Shown piece by piece: positions 43,747 through 53,666 of a DNA stretch of 64,000 nucleotides (its first letter is position 1; every line of letters begins with the position of its first letter). The translations under genes and the position numbers were made by a program. Source of the stretch: JAJCYL01 sp965206015. Lineage in GTDB: Bacteria > Bacteroidota > Bacteroidia > Cytophagales > Cyclobacteriaceae. The notes below the pieces were generated by a model that was not told where the DNA came from, did no database searches, and worked only from the letters and a program-made list of their open reading frames with translations. The stretch lies in contig CBDBIW010000010.1 in assembly GCA_965206015.1 (NCBI GenBank), positions 1 to 64,000 of the forward strand. Direction: 5' to 3'.

Positions 43747-44055
43747 TGAATTAATTGTGTAGTAAATATCAAAGAAGTAAAAATCAAATGTATGTAATAA
43801 ATCAGGAATTAATTATTGAGATCTTATTATTTTGGTTTTAGGGCAGTTTATTAATCTTAAAATTATACAATAACCATTGATATTACCCTAATTTCAATTA
43901 AATGCAAGGAGACTGGATCATGGTTGTTGATCTGATACAGATCGCACTTTATGTTTTGCGATTTTAATTAATAGGAACATAACCTGTGGTTTGCTCCCCT
44001 GATTAGATCGGACAAGTCTCTATATTGAAAAGTGAAATTAATTGAATTTTCTGTT
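43747..44055. other. AT-rich intergenic region, nothing identified
   Basis: These 309 bp lie upstream of the lipoprotein gene and before the transposase fragment. No ORF, tRNA or strong hairpin was found. A promoter for the lipoprotein gene must be near 43760-43800, but no exact TAnnTTTG box could be read with confidence. Confidence 0.35.
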
Positions 44056-44400
44056 TCATTTGAAAAATTGCACTTTTTGGTTGACTTCAGCCAAGGATCG
44101 ACAGGGTATTTTCAGCTTGAACCGCACCTTTTTCTTCTCCAGACCAAGGCGGTCAATTTGCCCCTTGCTCCAGCATTCCCAAAATGTCCGGGGTGCTAGC
44201 CATACGACGGAAGCTGTGAATGCGTACGGTGTTGTAGTTGGTATAAAATTGATCAAGTCTATTTTCAAGTTCCTGCTAAGGAGAAGAACGGCTGGTCCCC
44301 ACTGCCTTCTTCAAGGTGTAATGAAAGCTCTCGACATGGCCGTTTTCCTCTGCGCTAAACGTTCTTTTTCCATTGACATGATCACTAAATCATGTCCGAT
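44056..44400 (-). pseudogene. integrase-core (DDE) transposase C-terminal fragment
   Basis: On the minus strand, FSAEENGHVESFHYTLKKAV, QELENRLDQFYTNYNTVRIH and further pieces in shifted frames match the C-terminal part of an rve-type transposase (IS3/IS481 style), including the catalytic Glu in HVESFH. Stops and frameshifts break it, and the N-terminal part is absent. Confidence 0.6.
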
Positions 44401-44403
44401 TAA

Positions 44404-44640
44404 TTAAAGGGCTATACCAAAATGTCCTTTCTTGGTTGCCCAATTGAGATATGGTTTAAGAACCTTAATCTGTATCCCGAGGAAGTTTTTGGCTAACCTG
44501 GCTTCTTCATGGCAATAGACCGTAAAGCTGTCGCAGAAATCTGAGTCGATCCGACTAAAGTTGATCTTCTTCCCCCAGAGGATTTCAAAATTTCTCATAT
44601 GCCTGACAAAGGTTTTGAATTGCTTTGCAGTGTTTATTGA
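44404..44640 (-). pseudogene. tyrosine recombinase fragment (SAM-like N-terminal domain)
   Basis: The readable part INFSRIDSDFCDSFTVYC and NFLGIQIKVLKPYLNWATKK matches the SAM-like core-binding domain common in Bacteroidota site-specific integrases. The catalytic domain with the R-H-R-Y residues is missing. It marks an older integrative element in this area. Confidence 0.6.
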
Positions 44641-44889
44641 AATCCCGTCAAAATGTACCGTTGAATGTGGCCCCTAAATCTTAGCAGTGCCAAAGCCATG
44701 TGAAGGAAATCGGGATTAAAAAAAGTTTCTGGTGCATCAAGGTCGCCGATAATAATTCAACTGCTAGGTGAAATTGCCATTCAATGCCAATTTACATCCG
44801 GGGCAGAGTGAATTGTTAAAGACTTCATTATGAATAATGAAGAGGTTATATTTTGACTACTTATTTCTAAACTCTTCACTATTTCATTC
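44641..44889. other. non-coding remnant sequence upstream of ruvC end
   Basis: No supported ORF. It may contain the degraded start of the integrase and some repeats such as TTCATTATGAATAATGAAG, a short palindrome at about 44825-44843. Confidence 0.3.
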
Positions 44890-45456
44890 TTACTCCTTAA
44901 CCCTTCCCGGATTCTCACTTAAAAATGCCTTCCAATTCTTACCAGTTGAGCTTGACCTCCCATTTTGGAAATGATGACAGACCGCAACTGAAAGTGCATC
45001 TGTCGCATCTAGCAGTTTCGGATCTTCTTTAAAATGAAGTAGCGTTTTCAACATGGCGGCAACTTGCTCCTTGGATGCATTACCGTTCCCCGTCACTGAT
45101 TGTTTGACTTTTTTAGGTGCATATTCGGTAATTGGTATTTCACGATACAACGCTGCCGCCATGGCTACTCCCTGGGCCCGGCCAAGTTTCAGCATGGATT
45201 GTATATTCTTGCCGTAAAATGGTGCTTCAAGAGCTACTTCATCGGGATGATATTCATCAATTAGGCCAAGCATACGCTCAAAGATTTTACCCAGTTTTAT
45301 TTCATGATTCTGATACTTTGATAAATGTATGACCCCATACTGGATTAGTCCTAGCTGGGAACCTTTCACTACAATTAGCCCATAACCCATAATACTGGTA
45401 CCAGGGTCAATGCCCAGTATTATTTTTTCTTTGGGCAATTGCTTTACTTGAGGCAT
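44890..45456 (-). CDS. ruvC: Holliday junction resolvase RuvC
   Basis: RuvC cuts Holliday junctions during recombinational repair. The 188-residue protein has the RNase H-like catalytic acids D17 (LGIDPGTS), E77 (VALEAPFYGKN) and the Asp pair in DATDALSVAVCHH near residue 150. The first ~9 residues extend the usual start slightly. A C-terminal basic tail (GRSSSTGKNWKAFL) is longer than in E. coli. It is a housekeeping gene intact beside mobile-element remnants. Confidence 0.94.
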   Translation of the reverse strand: MPQVKQLPKEKIILGIDPGTSIMGYGLIVVKGSQLGLIQYGVIHLSKYQNHEIKLGKIFERMLGLIDEYHPDEVALEAPFYGKNIQSMLKLGRAQGVAMAAALYREIPITEYAPKKVKQSVTGNGNASKEQVAAMLKTLLHFKEDPKLLDATDALSVAVCHHFQNGRSSSTGKNWKAFLSENPGRVKE

Positions 45457-45594
45457 GATTGCAATTTAGCGATATGAACAGGATCTTGAAACAGAGAGTT
45501 GGACGCTGCAGTTCAGAATATCTTCCTGCCTTCATTGTTTGGAATGTGTCTCCTTATCAAGGTCAGACTGCTCACAAATAGCCGACCTGCCTAA

Positions 45595-46197
45595 ATGCCC
45601 ATGGAATTAATAGCTGGTATTGTTATCGGTAGCTACCTGGTTTTCGTGATATTTTTATCTTTTGCGTGGAGCAAAAAAAATAGTGGACCCGATAGCTCCG
45701 AAACCAGTGAAGACTTCCTATCAGTGGCCATTCCTGTCCGAAATGAAGCCGAAAATATTATCGAATTATTAAGTGATCTATCAAGTCAGCAATTAGAAAA
45801 GAAGTATGAGATCGTTGTCGTTGATGATGAGTCTGAGGATGAAACCAGTGAAAAGGTTGAGGATTTTATCACTAAAAATGGTAGTCATATCGAATTGATT
45901 CGACAGCATTCCAATGGAAATGCTCCTATTACGCCTAAAAAAAGAGCTTGGAATGCTGGTATGGAAGCCTCTGATGGAAATATTATTGTTACGACGACGG
46001 CGATTGCAGGGAATATTAGCAATGTAAATGACCCAAGTGAAGCGGTCATTGGATTTTTTGGTGCTCATTCGGTAACAAAGACAGATAAATTTATCAAAAG
46101 ATCGATTTTGGAAAATATCCAAAGATGGTTGTTCGCTTGTGGTGATTGCCGGGTTAGACCAGGCTCGTCTTTAGAAACTCCGGTACCATATAGATAA
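45595..46197 (+). pseudogene. GT2-family glycosyltransferase, frameshifted
   Basis: The N-terminal part is a membrane helix (IVIGSYLVFVIFLSFAWS) followed by a GT2 domain: VAIPVRNEAENIIELLSDL, EIVVVDDESEDETSEKV and NAGMEASDGNIIVTTTA. At about 45998 the expected DADCRV signature is lost to a frameshift; a shifted reading gives GDCRE. The ORF ends after 200 residues where an intact enzyme would have about 370. The acceptor-binding part and C-terminal membrane helices are missing. Confidence 0.6.
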
Positions 46198-46225
46198 TCA
46201 ACATTGGCCTCCGGTTCCAATTGAT

Positions 46226-46233
46226 TATTTTTG
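46226..46233 (+). promoter_or_regulatory. Bacteroidota promoter of pruA
   Basis: TATTTTTG fits TAnnTTTG; TTGG at 46204-46207 is a -33 candidate 18 bp upstream. The pruA ATG at 46272 follows 38 bp downstream. Confidence 0.5.
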
Positions 46234-46271
46234 CCTCTCCATTATTTTCAAAAACAAAACAACATTGAAAC

Positions 46272-47903
46272 ATGCCAAAAGGTAATTTTGTAGTCCCTTT
46301 CCCCGACAATGAACCAGTAAAAAGTTATTCGGCTGGAACTCCTGAACGATCGTCACTTCAAGCTAAATTAAAAGAAATGAGTGCTGGGAAAATAGATGTT
46401 CCCATGTACATCGGAAGTGATGAAATTACTACTGCTACGAAAATCCGCATGTCTCCTCCGCATGACCACAAGCATACATTGGGACATTTTTATGCGGGAG
46501 ATGCATCTCATGTTGAGCAAGCGATTCATGCTGCTTTGGGTGCAAAAGAGGCATGGGCCAATTTGAGTTGGGAGCATCGGGCAAGCATTTTTTTAAAGGC
46601 CGCGGATTTGCTGGCCGGACCTTATAGGGATGAAATCAATGCAGCCACCATGTTGTGCCAGTCAAAGAATGCTTATCAGGCAGAAATTGATGCTGCCTGC
46701 GAGTTGATAGATTTTTTCAAATTCAATGTGGCTTATATGCAGGAAATTTACCAGCAACAGCCCGAATCTGCTCCAGGCATCTGGAACAGGTTAGAATACA
46801 GACCTTTGGAAGGATTTATTTTTGCAATCACGCCATTCAACTTCACTTCCATTGCTGCCAATCTCCCAGCAGCCCCTGCGTTGATGGGGAATACTGTGAT
46901 TTGGAAACCAGCTTACCCACAGGTTTATTCTGCTAAAGTAATTATGAAGCTTTTCAAAGAATCCGGATTGCCAGATGGTGTAATCAACTTGATTATGGTT
47001 GATGGACCAGTGGCTGGTGAGGGTATTTTCAGTCATCCTGATTTTGCTGGATTGCACTTTACTGGAAGTACAGGTGTATTTAAGAATTTATGGAAAACCA
47101 TTGGTGCCAATATTGATAAATACAAAGCTTATCCCCGCATTGTTGGAGAAACCGGTGGTAAGGACTTCATTGTCGCACACAAATCGGCAGACTCAAAGGC
47201 CCTGGCAACTGGAATTGTTAGGGGTGCTTTTGAGTTTCAAGGACAAAAATGCAGTGCTGCTTCAAGGGCATACGTTCCCGGTAATATGTGGGATGAGGTA
47301 AAAGGATATATCACAGAAGATCTCAAGACAGTGAAAATGGGAGATCCGAAGGACTTCACGAACTTCGTAAATGCAGTTATAACGGAGGCTTCTTTTGACA
47401 AGATCGCCAATTATATTGATCAGGCGAAAGAAAGTAATCTGGCTGAGGTTATTGCTGGTGGAGGTTACGACAAATCAAAAGGATATTTCATTGAACCTAC
47501 GGTCATCGTTGCAAAGGATCCTGTTTTCACAACTATGTGTGAGGAAATTTTTGGACCAGTGATTACCATATATGTTTATCAACCGGAGCGTTATGAAGAA
47601 GTACTGGAATTAGTCGATTCTACATCACCCTATGCCTTAACTGGAGCAGTCTTTAGCCAGGATAGATATGCTGCTGAACTTGCAACCAAAAAACTGGTTA
47701 ATGCGGCCGGCAACTTCTACATCAATGATAAACCAACAGGAGCAGTTGTGGGTCAACAACCGTTTGGAGGAGCCAGGGCATCAGGTACTAATGATAAAGC
47801 CGGTTCTGTGCTTAACTTGATTAGATGGACAAGCCCGAGAACGATAAAGGAAACATTTGTTCCTCCTCACGACTATAGATACCCATTTTTGGAAAAAGAC
47901 TGA
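46272..47903 (+). CDS. pruA: L-glutamate gamma-semialdehyde (P5C) dehydrogenase
   Basis: This enzyme oxidises glutamate semialdehyde to glutamate with NAD in proline breakdown. The 543-residue aldehyde dehydrogenase has the catalytic Glu in ETGGKDFIVAH and Cys in FQGQKCSAASRAYVP, the FTGSTGVF nucleotide-binding turn, and EEIFGPVITIYVY near the end. Length and motif set fit the single-domain P5CDH type. It has its own promoter and no proline dehydrogenase gene beside it. Confidence 0.93.
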   Translation: MPKGNFVVPFPDNEPVKSYSAGTPERSSLQAKLKEMSAGKIDVPMYIGSDEITTATKIRMSPPHDHKHTLGHFYAGDASHVEQAIHAALGAKEAWANLSWEHRASIFLKAADLLAGPYRDEINAATMLCQSKNAYQAEIDAACELIDFFKFNVAYMQEIYQQQPESAPGIWNRLEYRPLEGFIFAITPFNFTSIAANLPAAPALMGNTVIWKPAYPQVYSAKVIMKLFKESGLPDGVINLIMVDGPVAGEGIFSHPDFAGLHFTGSTGVFKNLWKTIGANIDKYKAYPRIVGETGGKDFIVAHKSADSKALATGIVRGAFEFQGQKCSAASRAYVPGNMWDEVKGYITEDLKTVKMGDPKDFTNFVNAVITEASFDKIANYIDQAKESNLAEVIAGGGYDKSKGYFIEPTVIVAKDPVFTTMCEEIFGPVITIYVYQPERYEEVLELVDSTSPYALTGAVFSQDRYAAELATKKLVNAAGNFYINDKPTGAVVGQQPFGGARASGTNDKAGSVLNLIRWTSPRTIKETFVPPHDYRYPFLEKD

Positions 47904-48016
47904 TCTCATATTGACCAGCATATAGAAATCCAATTGTTAATCGCCATTTTTTCCTGAAGAACGGGAGCAACCCATTCACTATAAGCTGAATTACGCTTAT
48001 TATTGGGATTAGGCTC

Positions 48017-48751
48017 ATGGGAGATAGTTTAATAATCATACCGACTTACAATGAAAAAGAGAATATTCAGGCCATACTCGCCGAGATAGTTTCTTTGGAG
48101 CCAGCTTTTGACGTGTTAGTTGTGGATGACAACTCACCCGACGGCACAGCAGACTTGGTGAGTGAGAGTCAATCTATTTATGCCGACAGGATACACCTAC
48201 TAAGGAGACCGGAGAAAAATGGATTAGGCACCGCTTACATCTCCGGGTTCAATTTTGCCCTTGACAAAGCTTATCAATTCATTTTTGAAATGGACAGTGA
48301 TTTCAGTCACAGTCCCAAAGACCTTATTTCGTTGCTCCGAACCTGTAGAGATGACGGGTTTGACGTGGCCATTGGTTCTCGTTATATTAATGGTGTAAAT
48401 GTGGTTAACTGGCCCTTAGGTAGAGTACTCATGTCATATCTGGCCAGTATTTATGTGCGATTTGTTACGGGTTTGCCAGTAAGTGATGCCACGGCAGGAT
48501 TCAAGTGCTACAAACGCAAAGTGCTAGAATCGATTGAGTTGGAAAAAATCAAATTTGTAGGGTATGCTTTCCAGATTGAAATGAAATTCAAAGCCTGGAA
48601 GTATGGGTTTAAGATGAAAGAAGTTCCGATAATTTTTATCAATAGACGTTTGGGGGAGTCAAAAATGTCCACTGGAATATTTAAAGAAGCTTTTCTAGGT
48701 GTTATACAGATGAAATGGGCCAGCTTATTCAAAAAATACACCGCTAACTAA
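48017..48751 (+). CDS. polyprenol monophosphomannose synthase-like GT2 (Dpm1-like)
   Basis: The enzyme probably transfers mannose (or another sugar) from a nucleotide sugar to a polyprenyl phosphate. The 244-residue soluble GT2 domain starts IIIPTYNEKENIQ, has VLVVDDNSPDGTADLV, the metal-binding FEMDSDFSHSP (DSD in place of DxD) and INRRLGESKMS. No C-terminal membrane part is present, like the Dpm1 form. The 3' end overlaps the convergent permease gene by 8 bp. Confidence 0.85.
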   Translation: MGDSLIIIPTYNEKENIQAILAEIVSLEPAFDVLVVDDNSPDGTADLVSESQSIYADRIHLLRRPEKNGLGTAYISGFNFALDKAYQFIFEMDSDFSHSPKDLISLLRTCRDDGFDVAIGSRYINGVNVVNWPLGRVLMSYLASIYVRFVTGLPVSDATAGFKCYKRKVLESIELEKIKFVGYAFQIEMKFKAWKYGFKMKEVPIIFINRRLGESKMSTGIFKEAFLGVIQMKWASLFKKYTAN

Positions 48752-49961
48752 ACCGGATAGCCTTGACCGGTCTTATTCTTGTCACGACCATCGTCGGTAT
48801 GAAGAGTGCCAAATTCACCAAAATGAAGGTTAAAATGTTGAAGCCTGAAATCACACTCCAATCCCAATATATGGGCACGAAATTCATGTAATAATTTTCT
48901 GGATTTAAAGGGATAAGTTGGAAATGGTATTGAACCATACCAAAGCCAATCCCGACTGCATTTCCTACTAACATGCCTTTCAGAATTAGAAACATTCCGT
49001 TTAAGGTGAAAATACGTTTCACCTGACCATCGGTAGCTCCCAGCACTTTGAAGATCCCAATCATTTGAGTCCTTTCCATAATAAGAATGAGTAAGATGGA
49101 AACCATATTAAAGGATGCAATGAACAAAACAAGGACTAGGAATACCACAACATTTTGACTGATCAAGCTAAGCCAGTCAAATATCTGAACGTATTTATCG
49201 GAGATTTTATCAACATAAAGATCAAAGTCTATCACCTGAAAGAGGTCTTCTTCAGCTTTGTCGATGTCATCTGTATTATTGATAAAAACTTCCATTCCCC
49301 CGGCCAGGGAATCAGGCCAGTTATTAAGCCTTCTGATCATATCGAGATCACCAAGAACGAACTTCCGGTCAAATTCTTCAAGACCGGTATCATAGATTCC
49401 GACGACGGTCAATCGGCGAAAACGTGGAGGGTCCTGAGCAAAATAGGTGATTACCCAATCGTCAATCTTTAGCTGGAGTTTATCCGCAATCCTTTTACTC
49501 AGAAGGATTTCATTTGAATACGATGAATCACTAAACTGGAGAAATCTTCCCTCAATAATATTGTGTGAAAAATTTTTGATGTCAAATGACCTTGCTACAC
49601 CTTTAATGACCACCCCGTGAACCTCCTCATCAGTCTTTAGCAGTCCCGTTTTGTGGCTATATTCCTGAACGTGTCTGATGTAATCGTATTGTCGGTAATT
49701 TTTATGGAAATCAGAATTCAGGTTAACTGGTTGATCTTCGAGGGCACTACTCAATGTATACTTAGTCACTTGAAGATGACCACCAAAATCATAGATTTTA
49801 TTTTGTACTGTTTGCTGAAAACCATGAAGAATTAGAAAAGAAACAATCATGGCCGACAAGCCAATAGCAATACTGGCAATAGCAATTTTGCTAATTATTG
49901 ATGAAAAAGAGCCGGAGGCTTCCCGGGTTATTCTCTGGGAAATAAAATAAGGAAGGTTCAA
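48744..49961 (-). CDS. LolC/LolE-type ABC transporter permease
   Basis: The 405-residue membrane protein has the FtsX/LolCE layout: an N-terminal membrane helix (ISKIAIASIAIGLSAMIVSF), a large periplasmic domain (about 45-265) with EILLSKRIADKLQLKIDDWV, and three C-terminal helices in the FtsX domain with TQMIGIFKVLGATDGQVKRI. In Bacteroidota such proteins work with a LolD-like ATPase to release lipoproteins; no ATPase gene is next to it. The substrate is not certain. Confidence 0.82.
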   Translation of the reverse strand: MNLPYFISQRITREASGSFSSIISKIAIASIAIGLSAMIVSFLILHGFQQTVQNKIYDFGGHLQVTKYTLSSALEDQPVNLNSDFHKNYRQYDYIRHVQEYSHKTGLLKTDEEVHGVVIKGVARSFDIKNFSHNIIEGRFLQFSDSSYSNEILLSKRIADKLQLKIDDWVITYFAQDPPRFRRLTVVGIYDTGLEEFDRKFVLGDLDMIRRLNNWPDSLAGGMEVFINNTDDIDKAEEDLFQVIDFDLYVDKISDKYVQIFDWLSLISQNVVVFLVLVLFIASFNMVSILLILIMERTQMIGIFKVLGATDGQVKRIFTLNGMFLILKGMLVGNAVGIGFGMVQYHFQLIPLNPENYYMNFVPIYWDWSVISGFNILTFILVNLALFIPTMVVTRIRPVKAIRFS

Positions 49962-50002
49962 CGATCTACTTAATTTAGGCGTTTAAAGAGGTGCCAAATT
50001 AG

Positions 50003-51184
50003 ATGAAACGATTCTGCAAACTACAAATATTTAGTTCATTTTTATGGTTGGTGGGCTGGCTGGCAATTTCAACAGGTTCTTTGATGGGTCAGTCTCGTAT
50101 TTTCACTGCAGCTGAACAATTTGAGGAATACCTTCCACTAATTCAGGGAAAAAAAATCGGATTGGTTGTTAACCAGACGTCCATGGTTGGTGATTCACAC
50201 TTGGCAGATACTTTGGTGAGTATGGGGATTGATATTAAAAGAATCTTTGCCCCGGAACACGGATTTAGAGGTGACCTTGACAGAGGTGAGAAGGTTAAAA
50301 ATACTCGGGATAGAAATTCGGGTACACCAATAGTCTCACTTTATGGAAAAAACTATAAGCCTGCTATGCGACAGGTACAGGACCTGGATTACATCATCTT
50401 TGATATTCAAGACGTAGGTGTTCGCTGTTTCACTTATACCAGCACACTCCATTATGTGATGGAGGTCTGTGCAGAGAATAATGTCAAGTTATTGGTTTTT
50501 GACAGACCCAATCCAAATGCACATTATGTTGATGGCCCTGTAATGGAAAAGGAATTTCAATCATACATTGGAATGCATCCCATTCCGTTAGTATATGGTT
50601 TGACCATTGGAGAACTTGCTAAAATGATCAACGGCGAGGGCTGGCTGAAAGGAGGTATTACATGTGACATGAAAATTATCCCCTTAAAAAACTATAATCA
50701 TCATACTGGCTATGAATTGCCAGTAAGACCATCTCCCAATTTGCCTGACAAACAATCAATCGCGTTATATCCCGTTTTGGTCTGGTTTGAAGGAACACCT
50801 GTAAGCGTTGGAAGAGGAACTTATGAGCCCTTTCAAGTTATTGGGTATCCGGATCCCAACTATGGAGAATTTAGTTTCATGCCCAAAAGCATTTCAGGCA
50901 TGCAAAATAATCCAGTACATGAAAATTTAGTATGTTATGGATTAGACCTTAGGGACATTGCTCCCCCTAATAGGATTGAACTCGAATACCTTATTGACTT
51001 TTATAAATTGGCCGGAACTCCTAATGACTACTTTACAGCCATTTTCAATCTGCTGGTCGGCACAGATCGTGTTAAACAAATGATTGAGACTGGAAAAACT
51101 GCCGATGAAATCAGGTCATCCTGGCAACCGGAACTGGACAATTTTAAGTTGCTTCGAAGTAAATATCTTCTCTATCCCGAGTAA
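50003..51184 (+). CDS. DUF1343 protein, NamZ-like exo-beta-N-acetylmuramidase
   Basis: Members of this family remove N-acetylmuramic acid from non-reducing ends of peptidoglycan fragments. The 393-residue protein has a signal peptide (LWLVGWLAISTGSLMGQS, about 13-30), IGLVVNQTSMVG, the conserved FAPEHGFRGD (about 82-91), DIQDVGVRCFTYTSTLHYVM (about 134-153), DRPNPN and GRGTYEPFQVIG. The family residues look complete. It is divergent from the LolC/E-like gene and ends with a strong terminator. Confidence 0.88.
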   Translation: MKRFCKLQIFSSFLWLVGWLAISTGSLMGQSRIFTAAEQFEEYLPLIQGKKIGLVVNQTSMVGDSHLADTLVSMGIDIKRIFAPEHGFRGDLDRGEKVKNTRDRNSGTPIVSLYGKNYKPAMRQVQDLDYIIFDIQDVGVRCFTYTSTLHYVMEVCAENNVKLLVFDRPNPNAHYVDGPVMEKEFQSYIGMHPIPLVYGLTIGELAKMINGEGWLKGGITCDMKIIPLKNYNHHTGYELPVRPSPNLPDKQSIALYPVLVWFEGTPVSVGRGTYEPFQVIGYPDPNYGEFSFMPKSISGMQNNPVHENLVCYGLDLRDIAPPNRIELEYLIDFYKLAGTPNDYFTAIFNLLVGTDRVKQMIETGKTADEIRSSWQPELDNFKLLRSKYLLYPE

Positions 51185-51317
51185 TTTCTTTATTCTGATT
51201 AAACCTTCTCTTGTTGCCGTTGCCTAAATGGCATCATGGGAATATATTTTTGCGTAGAACGAATTTGGGTTTGAAGAACCAAAGGTTTTGGTTGTTTTGG
51301 CAAATGCGATTCGAAAA

Positions 51318-51347
51318 CCACTCGATTTTTTGAGTGGCTTTTTTTTT
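51318..51347 (+). terminator. rho-independent terminator
   Basis: CCACTC, an 8-base loop (GATTTTTT) and GAGTGG form a 6-bp stem followed by CTTTTTTTTT. It lies between the NamZ-like gene and the convergent P460-like gene, 134 bp past the first stop. Confidence 0.75.
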
Positions 51348-51367
51348 GGGGAGAGATCAAGCAAAAC

Positions 51368-51856
51368 TTATCCCCACCCAATATCCATTCCAGCTCCTTT
51401 CATTTTGTCACTACCGCTTCCTCCCATGTACCAAATATAGTTGCCGGTATCTTCGCTTCCCTCAACTGTGGATCTCATCATAATTGTCAATTCAGGTCCT
51501 TTTTGAGCAATACATGCTTTCTCATCCTTGAAGGCCTCTTTTAGAATTATGGTGCCGTCAGGAAGTGGAAATTGCTTATTGAGACAGGCATCTTTTCCAA
51601 TGGCATTAATAAAAATGTCTCTGAATGCTATAGTTCCACGGTGTTTCCCTTGCAAAAAACCGGTAGAATCTCCGGTGCTGGGTTCCGTAGTTATCTTGTG
51701 CCAACTTTTGTAATCACTCCAATCATCTGGTCCGTACATTTTCTTTGGAGGATTTTTATCCAAATCCATGGCCGTAAAGGCAGTCAAATAAAAGACTCCC
51801 GTTGTGAGTACCAGATAAAACTGGAGATTCTTCTTCGTAAGGTTGAATTTTTTCAT
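51368..51856 (-). CDS. cytochrome P460-like protein lacking the haem motif
   Basis: The 162-residue exported protein has an N-terminal membrane/signal segment (LQFYLVLTTGVFYLTAFTAM) and the P460-type core: HRGTIAFRDIFINAIGKDAC, LPDGTIILKEAF and ELTIMMRSTVEGSEDTGNYI. P460 proteins end with a CXXCH haem site; here the frame stops after GAGMDIGWG. Another frame reads GDKFCLISP just past it, so the C-terminus may have been lost by a frameshift. It precedes a broken cytochrome c gene. Confidence 0.6.
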   Translation of the reverse strand: MKKFNLTKKNLQFYLVLTTGVFYLTAFTAMDLDKNPPKKMYGPDDWSDYKSWHKITTEPSTGDSTGFLQGKHRGTIAFRDIFINAIGKDACLNKQFPLPDGTIILKEAFKDEKACIAQKGPELTIMMRSTVEGSEDTGNYIWYMGGSGSDKMKGAGMDIGWG

Positions 51857-51898
51857 GTTAAATAATTTAGTTAACAAATATTCCTCCCTACATAATGA

Positions 51899-52316
51899 TT
51901 ATTTGCCCTTTAAAGTTCGGATGTAGTTAACTAAATCCCACCTGTCTGATTCTGAGATGATTGGTTTTGCACCTTTGCCCCACCCAACCATTACTCCTCT
52001 GCCGTTAGAGATTTTCCAAAAAAGTTCGCCATCAGTCTGAGTGTGAAGTTCTTCTGAGGTATGATCAGTTGGTTTTGGGTTAAGGGCTCTGGATCTCCAA
52101 TCCGTCGCCTTTACCTTTTTCACCATGACAAAGCACACATCTCATTTTGTATATACTCTCGGCATTCTTTATACCCTTCTTGCGAGCTTCATTGGGGTTT
52201 TTGACAGACCTGGCCTCTTCTGGAGCTTTCCATTCATCCTGGAGAGGCTTGTCTATAAACGAAAGAGTCGAGAAAACAAAAAGGCATAGGTCTATTGCAA
52301 ATAATAATTGTTTCAT
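51899..52316 (-). pseudogene. mono-haem cytochrome c, frameshifted
   Basis: The 5' part encodes a signal peptide (QLLFAIDLCLFVFSTLSF) and the haem site CVLCHGEKGKGDG. The 3' part in another frame encodes LNPKPTDHTSEELHTQTDGE, then ISNGRGVMVGWGKGAKPIIS with the axial Met, and WDLVNYIRTLKGK. A single-base change near 52085 separates them. Restored, it would be a typical periplasmic class I cytochrome c of about 135 residues. Confidence 0.8.
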
Positions 52317-52393
52317 AAATGATTCTTTTATTCTAAAATTATGTTCATTACTTATTCGTCAAGGTATTACAAATTACGTCAAAACAAAGTTCC

Positions 52394-53003
52394 GTGATTA
52401 AGAATATCTCATTTTATAGATCTTTATGCTTATTAATGGCACTTCTACTATTTCAGGGTCAAATGGGTTGCCCGTCATCCACAAGGTCAGGAGTCTGCGA
52501 GTTAAAAGATTTAATAACAGCAATTTCTGACGACAATTTATTTCTGTTCAAAAAATGCGCCCAAAGCGATTTTGATTTTCATCGGATCAATGAAAAAGAG
52601 GGGAATATTTCAGCGATGGCAAGAAAGCAAGGCAGGATTGGTATTGCCAATTGGCTAAAGGAATTTCAATATACATCCTGGAAAAAGGAAGAGGATCAGA
52701 ATAATGTTGAGCATTTGTTTAGGGCTTTGATTGCAATGGCTACAATGTTTGAGCAAAAAGAAATCCTTGGAACATTCATTCAGCATGGAGCTGACGTGAA
52801 TGACCCTGATGTTCTTTCGTAACCCCCTAATGCTTGCCGCAACGGATGGGAACATGGAAATTATTGGGCTTTTAATCAATAATGGAGCAGACAAGTTGCT
52901 GAGAGACAAGAATGGAGAGACCGCTGCTGATTGGGCCAAGAGAGGTGGTCATGGTCAGATAGCTTTGTTTTGCAATAAAATAATGTATGGTAAGCCTGTT
53001 TGA
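52394..53003 (+). pseudogene. ankyrin-repeat lipoprotein, frameshifted
   Basis: The first frame (to 52822) has a lipoprotein signal (LLMALLLFQGQMGC) and helical repeats ending in FIQHGADVNDPDVLS. The next frame continues NPLMLAATDGNMEIIGLLIN and NGADKLLRDKNGETAADWAK, which are clear ankyrin repeats. The join VNDPDVL-xxNPLMLA needs removal of one base around 52815-52822. Restored length is about 200 residues. Confidence 0.75.
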
Positions 53004-53039
53004 TTACGACGAATAAGATGGGAAAGAATATTTTGGTTT

Positions 53040-53628
53040 TTTTAAAACTCCTTCAAGAAAAGTAAATATTGTGACCTATGTTCCTAAGCACCCGGATGTC
53101 AGGCTAAATGATAGATCAGGCGCATTGGATATTAAGAATGTTGACAACAACTTCTCACTAGAGGCTTCCTCGGGGAAAATCAGAATTTCCGGAGTAAATG
53201 GAGGTTTGAGATTAATAGATCATTCCGGTGAAATTAACATAAGTGATATTAATGAAGGTTCAGAAAAGGAATTCACCATTGACATAGCTGACTATTCGGA
53301 TGAGCTTTCATTGAACAATATCACAGGCAGAACCAAAATTGTTGATACCTCTGGTGGACTCTATATTGATAACCTTGTGGGAGAGTTGGAGGTCAACGAT
53401 AATTCAGGAGGAGTAAATATTAGTGAAGTTCAAGGTACCATAAACATCTAGGATACTTCAGGTGCGATAACTGTCACCCAGGTGAAAGTGTCAATTGAAG
53501 TATCAGATACCTCCCCGGAGATATTTATATTAATGATGGTTCCCATGATGTATTTTTGAATAGCGATGATTCCGGAGGACTGACGGTTAAAAATATTGGA
53601 GGGAATCTTAAAGGTCGTTTCTACAATT
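53040..53628 (+). pseudogene. DUF4097-like beta-repeat protein, broken
   Basis: From a GTG at 53071 the product is a beta-helix-like array of short repeats (SGALDIKNVDNNFSLEASSG; HSGEINISDINEG; TSGGLYIDNLVGELEVNDNS). A TAG at 53450-53452 interrupts, and the pattern continues DTSGAITVTQV, then in another frame GDIYINDGSHDVFLNSDDSG to GRFYN at 53628. No proper start or signal peptide remains. It follows the ankyrin pseudogene on the same strand. Confidence 0.65.
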
Positions 53629-53666
53629 AGACTAGGAATTTTTCCTGAGGATTTCTGCGACCTTGG

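Noticed and set aside
51199..51381. Minus-strand ORF of 60 residues behind the NamZ-like gene
   Set aside because: It overlaps the terminator hairpin and has no protein-like pattern; a part may be the lost end of the P460-like gene.
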